Part shown: positions 7,501-16,165 of the stretch, piece by piece | Layout: each line of letters starts with the position of its first letter | How positions within the stretch are numbered: the first letter of the stretch is position 1 | DNA from: Ignavibacteria bacterium | Lineage (GTDB): Bacteria > Bacteroidota > Ignavibacteria > Ignavibacteriales > SURF-24 | DNA length: 45,570 nt | NCBI GenBank assembly: GCA_025612375.1 | Contig: JAAXKN010000036.1 | Span: 1 to 45,570, forward strand | Reading direction: 5' to 3' | Made by a program: the position numbers and the translations under genes | Notes under the pieces: model-generated | Seen by the model: only the letters and a program-made list of their open reading frames with translations | The model's database searches: none | What the model was told of the DNA's origin: nothing

Positions 7501-10044
7501 ATTTAACTCACCCGATTTGGTAACTTCCTGTATCTCAAGATTATTCCATTTAAGCCAGTCCTGTACTTCTGCCTTAGTAACCTTGTCTTTACCCCTCAGC
7601 AGGTCTTCGATGCCTAGCCATTTAACCTCATCTTCTTTAACACCCTGTGACTTAAGCAGGTTCCTGAATTGGTCCACAGGCATTGAATTACCCATCTTAG
7701 GCAATACGTCATGCTCAGTTTTGGTGTACCAGGTTGGAGCATAGTCAGTCCTCATGTTGACATTCCCAACATAACCTCCAGCAGCGGTCTCCATTATCTT
7801 CTTACGTTCCTGGAGGGGTATATCTTTGAATATAACCTCGACTTGTTTTACAAAGTTCTCTACCTTATTGGCAGACTCCTCAAAGATACGAGTCAACTCA
7901 CCACGGAACTCCTGATAAGCTTCAGAACCTTCTTGAAAGGTCCCACCTTTAGTCATACCTTGCTTCATAGCATCGTCAACCTGAGACAATATGGTATCCA
8001 ATTGTTGGTCAGCGGATGGCATATTCGACATATTGTTAGCTCTTGTAGCTTGTTCCTGCATCAGCCCACTAAGCTCTTCTGGAGTTATCTTAGTTTTCTC
8101 CAAGATATCTTGTATGTATTGGGACCTTGCGGGGGACTCAGTGGCGAACTGTTCAGGGTTAGCAATATAATTCTGGAATGACTCAGCAAAGTCTTCCTTC
8201 AATGCTGTGGCCTGGTCAGTCTGGCCCATAGCATATTGATTAAGACCTCCGTCCCTCTCCACAGCATCGGCATACCCCACAGCAATGTTGTCACCAGAAG
8301 CATTCTGGATAGCATGACCGTACTCATGGGGTAATACCTGCTTAGCGGGACTACCAAGTACTATGAGCTGGTCATCAAGGGTATAACCCTGAACAGCCTT
8401 CCCTTCGTTCCTACCTAGCTCCACAGGTGACACCTGAATTCTGTCCTTCAATACTTGTAAATTTTCGGCAGGCAACTCATCCAGCGCACGGATAGTACCT
8501 CCCAATTTTACCCATATATCATCATTGAAATTTTTTGAAGTATTTATTACTGCAGATATGTCTACGCCCTTATAGTTGAATATGTAGTTAATCATAGGTG
8601 AAGCATTAGTACCCTGTGGTATATCTTCAAGTACCGAGCCACTAAAGTTAGGCATACGGTTTGGAGTCATCATAGTACCTTTGAAGAACGGCATTAACTC
8701 ATTAGGTATATTATCAGCTAATTGGTCCATAACCTTACGGAGCTTGGCGGCCTGAGTGAACATGTTTTTAGCCGTGTCAGGATTAGCCGTGTTACCCGCC
8801 AGCACATTATATATCTCCTTAATGTCCATAGTAAAAGGTAACTCAGTCTCAAAAAAGGTACGGGCTAAATTAGTGTCTAAGCCCACAGTGTTAGCTACAC
8901 TATCAAAACTAACGTGTGTCCCAGCGTCAGCCCTTTTAGGGTCGAATGTGGTACTGATAGAGGGAATGCTGTTCAACTCATTTTTTAATTGTATTAATTC
9001 ATCATGGTCTAGTGGAGAATTGAAACTTCCTTTCTCTGCGTCGCTAATAAGGTTATCCATTTGACGTCCGGTGATGTCACGTATAATCACAGTATCTGGC
9101 ACATTATGTGGGATATGTTTTGTGGAGAATGCCTTAGCTAGGGCATCTCCCGCCTTAGTACCCATGAAGGCGCTCTTAACTTTGGAACCAACCCCGTACA
9201 ATTTGCTAGAACCTGGGATGGCAATCTCCCCAAAAGTCTTACCTGTGCCTAGGCTTAACGGGTTCTGAAGACCTATTGTAATAGGTTTCTCCACTATGTA
9301 AGGTAATCTACTGGTGGCTTTCAACCCAGTCTCCTCAAGACCTTGGCTCATATGTTGCAATAGTTGTTGCAGAGCATCTCCCTTAAGACCACTACGGGTA
9401 GCCTCTTTACCTACCTGACCCATGAGTTTGCCCACAGATGGGGCTCCCAATCTACCTACTGCCTCATCACCTAAGATTTCAGAAATACGAGAGGCTCTTG
9501 AACCAAAGCTCTTGGTCAGAGCCCCTGCACCTTTCACTCCAGTAGTTTTAGTAGTATTACCAACTCCGAATGACACCCAGTTGATGGGGTCTAAAGGATT
9601 AACTACATCCGCAACCAAACCAGTAAAACCTGCAGGACTGGGGTTATACCATTTAGCTTTACCTCCGAACATACCTTGAGTACCGTTTAGTCCTAGACCT
9701 TGCATGACTTCCTTACCAGTGGTAGGTTCCTCCAGGGAGAAACCACGTTTGAAGGCCTTCCAGGGGTCGTATATACCAGGGGTTGCACCAGACTGTGGAT
9801 CTGTCATTTCCCTCACATAGTTCATAGATCCGTAACCAAATCTACTCAAATTCTTAAGCACAGTGGTCAGAAAGTTACCGTCCTCCTTAGATTTCTCAGG
9901 CGATTCGTTTACGCTCTTAAGTCTCCGCTCATCATTAGTTATCCCACGGGTCACAGAGGACAATGGATCATCTTCTTCATTATCGTCGAAGATACTTCTG
10001 TAACCTCCCAGACTGGCTCTAAGACCCTTTGATAATACTCCCAT
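4579..10044 (-). CDS. Giant internal virion protein with metallopeptidase motif
   Basis: This 1,821-residue protein fills a tenth of the genome. Residues 573-577 read HEYGH, the HExxH zinc-peptidase motif, with EDFAES about 40 residues later as a likely third ligand. A further region (about 905-935) contains VLFVEEIQSDWHQAG, a motif I recall from very large polyvalent phage proteins. Near the C terminus KRIIPFYTWIRKNIPLQ is typical of internal or ejection proteins of podoviruses. Position between the LysM virion protein and lysis genes fits an ejected core protein. I chose ATG 10044 because AAGGAGG stands 8 bases before it. It probably opens or lines the path for DNA through the envelope; the target of the peptidase is unknown. 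Confidence 0.8.
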   Translation of the reverse strand: MGVLSKGLRASLGGYRSIFDDNEEDDPLSSVTRGITNDERRLKSVNESPEKSKEDGNFLTTVLKNLSRFGYGSMNYVREMTDPQSGATPGIYDPWKAFKRGFSLEEPTTGKEVMQGLGLNGTQGMFGGKAKWYNPSPAGFTGLVADVVNPLDPINWVSFGVGNTTKTTGVKGAGALTKSFGSRASRISEILGDEAVGRLGAPSVGKLMGQVGKEATRSGLKGDALQQLLQHMSQGLEETGLKATSRLPYIVEKPITIGLQNPLSLGTGKTFGEIAIPGSSKLYGVGSKVKSAFMGTKAGDALAKAFSTKHIPHNVPDTVIIRDITGRQMDNLISDAEKGSFNSPLDHDELIQLKNELNSIPSISTTFDPKRADAGTHVSFDSVANTVGLDTNLARTFFETELPFTMDIKEIYNVLAGNTANPDTAKNMFTQAAKLRKVMDQLADNIPNELMPFFKGTMMTPNRMPNFSGSVLEDIPQGTNASPMINYIFNYKGVDISAVINTSKNFNDDIWVKLGGTIRALDELPAENLQVLKDRIQVSPVELGRNEGKAVQGYTLDDQLIVLGSPAKQVLPHEYGHAIQNASGDNIAVGYADAVERDGGLNQYAMGQTDQATALKEDFAESFQNYIANPEQFATESPARSQYIQDILEKTKITPEELSGLMQEQATRANNMSNMPSADQQLDTILSQVDDAMKQGMTKGGTFQEGSEAYQEFRGELTRIFEESANKVENFVKQVEVIFKDIPLQERKKIMETAAGGYVGNVNMRTDYAPTWYTKTEHDVLPKMGNSMPVDQFRNLLKSQGVKEDEVKWLGIEDLLRGKDKVTKAEVQDWLKWNNLEIQEVTKSGELNLPEGFSATDALDEINRNAEHTKYAQYTLPGGEDYQEMLFTLPGETKYQSGHWNEPNVVAHTRFDTRTTDTGEKVLFVEEIQSDWHQAGREKGYRPDSTALISQIKDMKPQVMDILKQNDYLGFDTPTQAYRAISDLAGDIRNWELNSTGDYAVLREYKGLLEQKNTVAQQVEHAPFEKTWPEFVEKRLIRYAAENGYDRIAWTTGTQQAARYSLSNTVDRLIYHPDEQVLSGYMKGERLFSETVPKEQLGDYIGKEQALHIMKQSPDETGQLVLQGADLDVGGSGMRGFYDRMVPAQFEKIGKKFGAKVEYATVDGVQQMSIPVTDKLKQSVLYEGQPLFKQGDKVTNELSERGQQALNSFLKWRDSVVKEYRNLQIPIHELENYVPFIPVRGLKEPEQEALRTMFGTGMKSGDELNTLLDTLAKTDPNLHERTTQAKSPAEVNKVLGKEWLTEDAALAMALRGTRAIKAQEVAKFLDGFLGKYGLKPEDLGAMAGGRIPNGYKMYIVKVEDSGKKVLQEVFNAPGIAQRNVEGFFIPEEMANIYNEYTDLIFGVKAKHPLLKLYDSATSAYKKVAYLWNPGHIPRDFIGNVFNGYLMGVVNPLEYAQAAKLLRRPQTVIDLPGGKVMIQDLLDRAEKMGVLDVGASLAETPRDVIDRLNLPGRNTVVNAVSKYSSLMRQGSKMSDTLTRFTGLLHELKAGKSLTEASAQVKKFYFDYFDLTPFERKVMKRIIPFYTWIRKNIPLQVEQLFKNPRNFARIGDVMNAASGEAVDWDEQPEYIKESGAVQLGSDGPYVAFNLPFTDLSRVPTNMDAIMQLLSSVNPIIRAPIESATNLQWFTGQPLEDYKGQTRDIPLAGLLRYLGAIDKDQRAPQVDNRVVGNALDQIPLLRNVDVMTNPESPRRVSRISSFIGGPSIYQREGVERSKLYEEKNELDTLIKQLKAEGVDIPTTNELKKTGGRSRIKQLLSGGGE

Positions 10045-10057
10045 ACCTGTCACCTCC

Positions 10058-11809
10058 TTATTCGGCCCCTATAGACCGTTTCATGTCATATATTTGGTTA
10101 CTAATAAAATTATCTCCCAATTTGAAAGCTTCCTCCAAAGAAGATTTAACTTTTCCTACATCTACACCTTCCTTGCTTAAGGCACTACGATACGAATTGT
10201 AGGCGTTAAGAGCCCCTGCCTTGGTTGGGTTATTGATAATTATTGTTGCTATGGCCTCACAAGTTGCAGCGTCATAACCATCTTTTTCCTTCACAGAGAG
10301 TAAGCTGCCAGCATAACCATCTACCAGTTTGTCAATCTTAGACTGGTTAGATTTTTTCTTAGCGTCCTCTAACTGTATCTGATTCATCTGGTCATTGGCA
10401 TTTGGTACCCATGCTGAGCCAGGAGCTATACCGTAGGCTTTCATTGCGGGGGTATTAGGAGCCTTGCCAGTCAGTTCCCATACAGCTAGGTCCTTGTTGA
10501 AGTTTGCGAGAGCACTATCAGCTCTAGCCCGAGCATTAGCTGCTTGCCTGTCAGCTGCAGCAATAGACGCCTCAGCGGACAGTTGTTTATCGAGTCTAGC
10601 CATTGCTGCCTGACGTTCAGCGATAGCATCCTTAGCCTGGAAGCTCTGCGTACCTCTGGCAACACCAAGAATCTTAGCATCAGCGTCATTGCTTACATAA
10701 CCGAGACTCTCGAGCCTGGATACGGCTGAACTGAAGTTCGTCTTATACTTCTCTAAGTTAAACTCCTCTCGGTCTAAGGTAGGTTTATTCTTATAGTACC
10801 CAGTCAAGTCAGCTTCTTTAAAGGCCTTGTCAGCTTCTAGCTGTTGTGCTGCAATGGTCTTAACACCGTTAAGTATACCGGTCATTTCAGCGGTACTCAA
10901 TTGCCTGTTAGACAACGTCCCTAGAAGACTTGCAAGAGCATCAGTTCTCTGGGCTCTATCCTGGAGATATAACTGTTGACGTTGGAAGGAATTCTCCTGG
11001 TCCTGTTGTACTATCTCTCCAGCTCTCTTGTTGATAGCAGATTGCCTACCAGATTCGAAGTCAGCTGACTTCTCAGTAACGATACCAGAAGCTAAGGGGG
11101 CATTATATATCCCCCTCTTCTCTAAGTCAACATCTGTAAGTCTCATCAACTCACGTTTTGCTGCATCGTAATCAGGGTTTAGTTCATTGCCCGCCTGAGT
11201 TCGTGCTTGATTATAATCCATCACAGGAAAAGATGGTGTCTGACTCTGACCCAGCGACTGTAACATGGATATAAGAGAATCTATCTGTTCTTGGGACCCA
11301 TTATTAGTAGTCTCACCCATGCCCAAGGCAGTCCTCAGTGCCTCAACATTAGTCACGGTATGACGATTATTTACCATGTCGCCGATACCATAATTCTCTC
11401 CCTGATTGGAGAGGAATGATACCTGTTGCCCTGTACTCGGGTTAGTCATTACAACCTTACCATTGTTATATGCCACCTGTATACCGTTCTTACCAGCCCA
11501 ATCAGTCAATGCTGGTGGCTTAGCGGCCACAGAGGTTTGGGCAGGAGCCGGAGTTGGAGCCGGAGTTGGAGCCGGAGTTGGAGCAGGTGCTGGGGCCTGG
11601 GCATTAGCTTTGGCTTGGCCTCCCACTGTGGGGATGGTGATTGCTGCAGGTGTAGTAGCTATAGTAGGTATCTTCAGTGCCCCGCCTGCATAGATTTGAT
11701 TAGGGTTAGAGATGTTATTAGCCTGAGTGATAGCGTTCACTGTAGTGTTATATCTCTTAGCTACCGCTGGCAGGGTCTCACCCGGCTTTATAGTATAGGT
11801 ATTAGCCAT
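10058..11809 (-). CDS. Virion protein with N-terminal LysM and long helical body
   Basis: Residues 3-48 are a LysM peptidoglycan-binding module (YTIKPGETLPAVAKRYN... ending IYAGGALKIP). A Pro-Ala-Thr linker with PAPTPAPT repeats follows at about 70-92. The remaining 450 residues are Gln/Ala-rich helical sequence typical of internal or tail virion proteins. It precedes the giant internal protein with 13 bases between, like paired ejection proteins of podoviruses. It probably ties the tail tip or ejected complex to the cell wall. LysM is certain; the place in the virion is inferred. Confidence 0.75.
   Translation of the reverse strand: MANTYTIKPGETLPAVAKRYNTTVNAITQANNISNPNQIYAGGALKIPTIATTPAAITIPTVGGQAKANAQAPAPAPTPAPTPAPTPAPAQTSVAAKPPALTDWAGKNGIQVAYNNGKVVMTNPSTGQQVSFLSNQGENYGIGDMVNNRHTVTNVEALRTALGMGETTNNGSQEQIDSLISMLQSLGQSQTPSFPVMDYNQARTQAGNELNPDYDAAKRELMRLTDVDLEKRGIYNAPLASGIVTEKSADFESGRQSAINKRAGEIVQQDQENSFQRQQLYLQDRAQRTDALASLLGTLSNRQLSTAEMTGILNGVKTIAAQQLEADKAFKEADLTGYYKNKPTLDREEFNLEKYKTNFSSAVSRLESLGYVSNDADAKILGVARGTQSFQAKDAIAERQAAMARLDKQLSAEASIAAADRQAANARARADSALANFNKDLAVWELTGKAPNTPAMKAYGIAPGSAWVPNANDQMNQIQLEDAKKKSNQSKIDKLVDGYAGSLLSVKEKDGYDAATCEAIATIIINNPTKAGALNAYNSYRSALSKEGVDVGKVKSSLEEAFKLGDNFISNQIYDMKRSIGAE
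11544..11579. repeat. Three 12-bp tandem repeats coding the Pro-Ala linker
   Basis: The unit GGAGCCGGAGTT occurs three times without change, followed by a degenerate fourth. It encodes the PAPT repeat linker of the LysM protein on the minus strand. Identical units suggest recent slippage. Confidence 0.85.
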
Positions 11810-11822
11810 ATAAATATCCTCC

Positions 11823-11969
11823 TTACGTGGTTGAACCCACAGTGTTCTTAGGAAGTAACATTATCTCAGCCTTCTGTTGTGGTGTGATCCAACCCAATGT
11901 TACTGCCTTGTCTAACATGGCTTCGGTGAGTTTCCCTTCTTGCCATAATTTACACAATGTCTCGTACAT
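11823..11969 (-). CDS. XkdX-like small tail protein
   Basis: This 48-residue gene begins at an ATG with GGGGGTG just upstream. Its sequence, with LWQEGKLTEAML followed by AVTLGWITPQQKAEIM, matches the short helical pattern of the XkdX family of Gram-positive phages (usual length 40-55). Those genes lie just after tail fibre or tip genes, as here. The function of XkdX is not known; a tail-tip accessory role is inferred from position. It lies 3 bases from the previous gene. Confidence 0.7.
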   Translation of the reverse strand: MYETLCKLWQEGKLTEAMLDKAVTLGWITPQQKAEIMLLPKNTVGSTT

Positions 11970-11971
11970 AT

Positions 11972-12220
11972 TTACACCCCCAAACTTGCTAATACAAGCA
12001 TCTCGACGGTTTCCTGTAATATTGTCAACTCATTCTTTGGGGCATCCTCCAACACTGGCCGAGGCTCAATGCCCGTAAGGTCTATCTTTGAGAGGCGTTT
12101 TCCATCCGGTACGGTAACCCACAGATACGGCAAACCCACGGGGATTCTTGGATTACTGTCATACCGCTCTGACTCTATGTACCCCTCGAGATCATACACT
12201 ACAAGTGCTAGTCTACTCAT
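11972..12220 (-). CDS. Small tail-associated hypothetical protein
   Basis: This 82-residue protein starts with a beta-rich half (LALVVYDLEGYIESERYD and PYLWVTVPDG) and ends with a short helix ILQETVEMLVLASLG. Small proteins of this shape commonly lie between a tail fibre gene and an XkdX gene in Gram-positive phages, and the order here is the same. A strong AAAAGGAGTG site precedes its ATG. A tail fibre accessory or assembly role is plausible but not shown. Confidence 0.65.
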   Translation of the reverse strand: MSRLALVVYDLEGYIESERYDSNPRIPVGLPYLWVTVPDGKRLSKIDLTGIEPRPVLEDAPKNELTILQETVEMLVLASLGV

Positions 12221-12249
12221 TATAAATCACTCCTTTTTTAATTGTATTC

Positions 12250-14040
12250 CTAGGCGAATGCCCAACAGAAGTAAGCGCAACCGGCTAACTGACTTATCAC
12301 CGTGAAACCGCTCGCAGTTGGTGTAACTTGAACAGCGGGGATATCCCAATGGTTCATAAGATAAGTTGAACCCGCTGGCCCACCCTTCGTGTAGGTAGAG
12401 TTGATACCTGTATTATACCCTATATGAAATAGTCTACTAGCAGCATCATACAGAAACATCTCCTTAAGGCCGTTATATGTGGCCTCTTGAACCTGCATGT
12501 ATACGAAGGACGGCTCAAAACCTAAGTCTACCACAGTGGTACCCCCCGGGGACCCTGAGGTAGTACCTGTCCTGAAGGCCCAACCCACATTTGTATTTGT
12601 GCCAACAAATCTCTGGCCATTACTATATCCAACTTTATTGAGTGTAATATCTGCAGCGGTTATTGTGCCGTCAACGGTCAATGCCTCCAGGTCACTATCC
12701 CACCACCCTCCGAATAGACTTATAGCGTAATCCATGTCTGCCTTGCTAGGCTCTTTACCCGCGCCACAGGATTCGGTCAAGTCTATTATCATTACCCCGT
12801 CGAATACCATTGACATCCCCACATTATTGTTATCATTGTCTATCCTAATCGAGTAATTACCTGAGGCTATGGAACTATCCTGACTTATAAAGCTATTGAA
12901 GTACCACGTATAGGGGTTTGTACACTCTATTGGGGGTGATACTGGATATGTTCCTGTCGCCGGGAAGTATACTGCTGAAGGTTTTCCAGCAACACTTGAC
13001 AATGCCCAATAGCATACATAATACTTATGCCCTTGGGTATATTTAATATTATCTTGCATCAGGAAACCCTCATTCAAGGCTGCAGGCACATACAGGTCAG
13101 CACCGTTCAGGCCGTACTTTTTATAGGTTGTATCGATGCCTAGTATAGCATCGGGGCTTGGGGTATACCAAGGACTTAGCCCGTTCTCGAAGTTGCCGTT
13201 CTTTACCAAGTTGGGTAATTTTGAAATCACCCCCTCCTCACCCAACAACTGAAAATTTGAGCCATTGTAGAAATAGGTATAGGTTCCCGCCTTAGGTAGG
13301 TGTGATAAACCTCCTGGTTTAACTAGGGAGATTGTATTTAAGGTAGCTGCTCCCGTTGCTGCCACATTAAAAGTCACTGAGAATTTATCATTTGATTCAA
13401 TTGTCTCACTCGTGGTAACCGTATAGGCATTACCTACATTCGTGGTTGTACCCAGATGAGGTACTATCTTAGTCTTCACAGTGGTCATTTCATTTTGTAA
13501 GGCGGTAAGATCATCAAACTTAGCTACACCTCCGGCTTGTTTCTTCATGTCAGCTGCCATCTTAGCCTCAGTCAAAGAGTTATCTAATACGGTACCCATC
13601 TGAAAGCTACTAGCTACACTATCAACATAGGCCTTATCTGCTTTACCTTCCACAGAGGCTACAGCGTCCTCCATCTGAGGCCTAAGGGCCTCATAATTGG
13701 TTTGTACTGTTGTAGCCGTAGTAGCAGCTTGATCCGCCTCAGTCATAGCCGCCTGGGCTATACTAAGTGCACTGTTGGAGGTGGTAACAGCACTGTTAGC
13801 TTTAGTCTGTGCATCTGTTGCTGCAATATTGGCGGCATTAGCGGTACTTACAGCATTATCAGCCTTAGTGTTACTCGCCGTTATCTGAGTATTAGCTGAT
13901 GTCATCTGGGAGTTTAAGGTACCTATAGAAGTGTCATGGTCATTATGACCGGCTATAAGTTGATTAAACTCATCGTCTACATCAGCACTTTTAATTTTAG
14001 TCCCCGGCTGAAAGTCAAATTTTCTAGATATTTGTGACAT
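12250..14040 (-). CDS. Tail fibre / receptor-binding protein
   Basis: Residues 5-32 (FDFQPGTKIKSADVDDEFN) form a conserved anchoring segment seen in many tail fibres. Residues 40-150 are a long Ala/Thr/Asn coiled coil. A beta-domain follows, and from about 275 a carbohydrate-binding-like module begins with NLVKNGNFENGLSPW. The C-terminal 100 residues are Gly/Ser/Thr-rich beta sequence with several aromatic residues, probably the receptor tip. The gene overlaps the hub gene by 17 bases. It should decide host range, and the C-terminal third is the part expected to vary. Confidence 0.8.
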   Translation of the reverse strand: MSQISRKFDFQPGTKIKSADVDDEFNQLIAGHNDHDTSIGTLNSQMTSANTQITASNTKADNAVSTANAANIAATDAQTKANSAVTTSNSALSIAQAAMTEADQAATTATTVQTNYEALRPQMEDAVASVEGKADKAYVDSVASSFQMGTVLDNSLTEAKMAADMKKQAGGVAKFDDLTALQNEMTTVKTKIVPHLGTTTNVGNAYTVTTSETIESNDKFSVTFNVAATGAATLNTISLVKPGGLSHLPKAGTYTYFYNGSNFQLLGEEGVISKLPNLVKNGNFENGLSPWYTPSPDAILGIDTTYKKYGLNGADLYVPAALNEGFLMQDNIKYTQGHKYYVCYWALSSVAGKPSAVYFPATGTYPVSPPIECTNPYTWYFNSFISQDSSIASGNYSIRIDNDNNNVGMSMVFDGVMIIDLTESCGAGKEPSKADMDYAISLFGGWWDSDLEALTVDGTITAADITLNKVGYSNGQRFVGTNTNVGWAFRTGTTSGSPGGTTVVDLGFEPSFVYMQVQEATYNGLKEMFLYDAASRLFHIGYNTGINSTYTKGGPAGSTYLMNHWDIPAVQVTPTASGFTVISQLAGCAYFCWAFA

Positions 14041-15517
14041 TAGTTTTCACTCCCTTCGGTTTCTTAGGTTTAAATACTGCACCATAGCCATATATGGTGA
14101 CGGGTTCGTCTATAACATCGTGGCGAATAGTAATTTCCAATCGGTCACACTTATGACCGTTTAGGTCAATCTGTTTCTTTACAATATCCTCAAAATCGAA
14201 GAGATTGTCATCCCAATCACTAATATCCCAAAACCCACTCTCATCAATCCGGACACCTTTAGACACCTTGTAGTAACCGAGGGAGATATCTACCTCGACG
14301 TAACAACTTTCCCCCTCATACTGTCTTGCCAGTAGTAGGATAGATTTCAACTTCTTGATACGGAATGAATCATCAAGATTGAGTCTATGTTTGGCTTGCA
14401 TAACAATGGGGATGCCATCATCGTTGTCTCCTTGAAACGCTTTGTAAATCATACCAGTACTTGCCGAAGCGAAGTAGAGATCATCATTATCGTCCTTGAA
14501 CCAATCGGCCACAGACCATCCCCTATACAGCGTCCAAGGAAAGGACCTCAATGAGATCGTCTCATCTCCTTGAAATGCCATAGTCACATAGCCCTTAAGT
14601 ACAAGGTTGTTTATACCTGAACCGTCATCACAACAGGCCAGATAATAACAACCCCTATAGTATACACCCACAGCTTTATCCCGATTGGTTAACGTCTCTA
14701 TGATGTCAGTTACACCAGTAGATACCTTCATGGTACTTATGACATCCTTTTCAGTAGACACTAGGGCTACAATAGCGTCATCACCCAGATATAACAAGTA
14801 ATCCTCTGCAGCACATACACTACGGGGGGATTGGGTACCATCATGTACCCTAAGAGGATGAAACTCCACATCCGTAGTCGGATCCCAGCCAGTCCAAGCA
14901 TATACACTATTTCTCTTGAAGATAATAAGAGCATCACCATAGAGAGCTGCAGCCACAGGATTGTACAGGTCAGTCGATAGAGCCCTTATGGCCTGGGAGG
15001 CCGTAAAGTTATTAGGTTCTCCTGTTGCAGAGAAATATATGTTGTTAGTGTTATCCCCCATAGCGAACATTCTCTGTCCACGTTGAATCAGTAACTTACA
15101 GTTCTTCACGTTAGTTAGGTCAGCGCTGGTTGCGGGAGTTACTTCAGCAATGGTAGTACCATCATATACATAGTATTTGGTACCGTCCACGATGTACAAT
15201 TTCTGGTTAGTAAAGTATTCAACTCCTACATCATTTGAAGACAGTGTACTAAGTAATACGGTACCATCCCATTTGACCAATTTTTTATCTATAATAGCTA
15301 AATTCATACCCGGATATTTTATCAATCGGGAGATACCTGTTGTCCCCAGAGGAGTAACAAGTGCCTTTATGCAACCTTTTCGTTGTGAATATCCACCCCT
15401 TACCATTAAATCAACATTCTGGGCTTCTCTCATCTCAGAGGCTAACAGGGAATCAGCTGAAGCCGTGCCATTCCGGCCACGGTTAAAGTTGATATAGGCG
15501 GTCAATCTTTTAGACAT
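14024..15517 (-). CDS. Tail hub / head-completion protein (P22 gp10-like)
   Basis: This 497-residue, beta-rich protein opens with an N-terminal segment ending NVDLMVRGGYSQRKG. Repeated short strands with W-D-G and Y-D-G turns follow (VKWDGTVL, KYYVYDGTT), as in beta-propeller-like stabilisation proteins of P22-type necks. It directly follows the adaptor gene, as gp10 follows gp4 in P22. I chose ATG 15517, preceded by GGAGG 9 bases upstream; an earlier in-frame start would add 17 residues. It overlaps the adaptor gene by 8 bases. The similarity is by pattern and gene order, not by a search. Confidence 0.65.
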   Translation of the reverse strand: MSKRLTAYINFNRGRNGTASADSLLASEMREAQNVDLMVRGGYSQRKGCIKALVTPLGTTGISRLIKYPGMNLAIIDKKLVKWDGTVLLSTLSSNDVGVEYFTNQKLYIVDGTKYYVYDGTTIAEVTPATSADLTNVKNCKLLIQRGQRMFAMGDNTNNIYFSATGEPNNFTASQAIRALSTDLYNPVAAALYGDALIIFKRNSVYAWTGWDPTTDVEFHPLRVHDGTQSPRSVCAAEDYLLYLGDDAIVALVSTEKDVISTMKVSTGVTDIIETLTNRDKAVGVYYRGCYYLACCDDGSGINNLVLKGYVTMAFQGDETISLRSFPWTLYRGWSVADWFKDDNDDLYFASASTGMIYKAFQGDNDDGIPIVMQAKHRLNLDDSFRIKKLKSILLLARQYEGESCYVEVDISLGYYKVSKGVRIDESGFWDISDWDDNLFDFEDIVKKQIDLNGHKCDRLEITIRHDVIDEPVTIYGYGAVFKPKKPKGVKTNVTNI

Positions 15518-16100
15518 AATCATCATCCTCCACATAGCTACTATGTCTACCCCTCTTAGGTAGGGCATCTGAGGTTTTCACAGGTTCGGAGCCAGAGGGA
15601 TTCCTGATTTTATCTAGGGTTCTCTCCTTCTTCGCCTCATAGAAATTCATCCAGCGGGATGCCATAGAACTTTCTTCATCTCCCTCACCTTCCTTGTCAT
15701 AGTACAGAGACAATAGGTAATAGAATCCCAGGGGCTGCAATAGGGGGTGTACTGACAGATCTAAGTCTAGGTTAATATAGTCCGCAGGTAGTTGTCTGTA
15801 CCTTAGAATAATGTCTCCAGGTAGAGTCTCAGGGAAGGTTATGTAACCTTCAGTATCTATCCTCACCTGGTCTGACTTCCTGTATTCCTTGCCTTGATAC
15901 CTGAACTCTACTACGGAGATAAAATCAGGTGGAAGCACGTTCTCAACATCAGCCACGGGGTTGGTGAATGTAGTCCTGACTATCAATCCACCGTCTGGAG
16001 CTAGGTCTTTTTGCCAGGCATCTATCCAGTTAATTACTTGTTCCTCTGAGGGTTCAATCCCCACATTACTCATCCTTGTATATAATTCTCGTCCTCTCAA
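15510..16100 (-). CDS. Head-to-tail adaptor protein
   Basis: This 196-residue, mostly helical protein has the pattern of gp4/gp6-like adaptors that fit under the portal: an N-terminal helix, a WIDAWQKDL segment, a small beta insert with EFRYQGKEYRKSD, and C-terminal helices. It lies between the capsid and the hub gene. I chose the TTG at 16100 because a perfect GGAGGTGG stands 6 bases before it. An upstream TTG at 16130 would sit inside a terminator-like hairpin and has no ribosome site. An internal ATG 8 codons later (MSNVG) is the other candidate. Confidence 0.65.
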   Translation of the reverse strand: MRGRELYTRMSNVGIEPSEEQVINWIDAWQKDLAPDGGLIVRTTFTNPVADVENVLPPDFISVVEFRYQGKEYRKSDQVRIDTEGYITFPETLPGDIILRYRQLPADYINLDLDLSVHPLLQPLGFYYLLSLYYDKEGEGDEESSMASRWMNFYEAKKERTLDKIRNPSGSEPVKTSDALPKRGRHSSYVEDDDYV

Positions 16101-16121
16101 CTCATTCCACCTCCATATACT

Positions 16122-16147
16122 AGAAAACAAGGAGCCCTAAGGGCCCC
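16122..16147 (-). terminator. Terminator-like hairpin after the capsid gene
   Basis: On the minus strand GGGGCCC and GGGCTCC pair (7 bp, one G-U) around TTA, followed by TTGTTTTCT. It falls between capsid and adaptor genes. There it could reduce downstream transcription so that capsid protein is made in excess. Confidence 0.7.
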
Positions 16148-16165
16148 TCGTCATCTAAATTTAGC

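Noticed and set aside
4982-10032. Many plus-strand frames of 60-156 codons opposite the giant virion gene
   Set aside because: They lack ribosome sites, promoters and recognisable domains, and lie within one long convincing minus-strand gene.
11406-11851. Plus-strand frames with Gly/Ala/Ser/Arg repeats opposite the LysM gene
   Set aside because: They are antisense shadows of the 12-bp repeat that codes the Pro-Ala linker, with no ribosome site.
16101-16130. TTG start of the adaptor gene at 16130
   Set aside because: It abuts a terminator-like hairpin and has no ribosome site; TTG 16100 follows a perfect GGAGGTGG.
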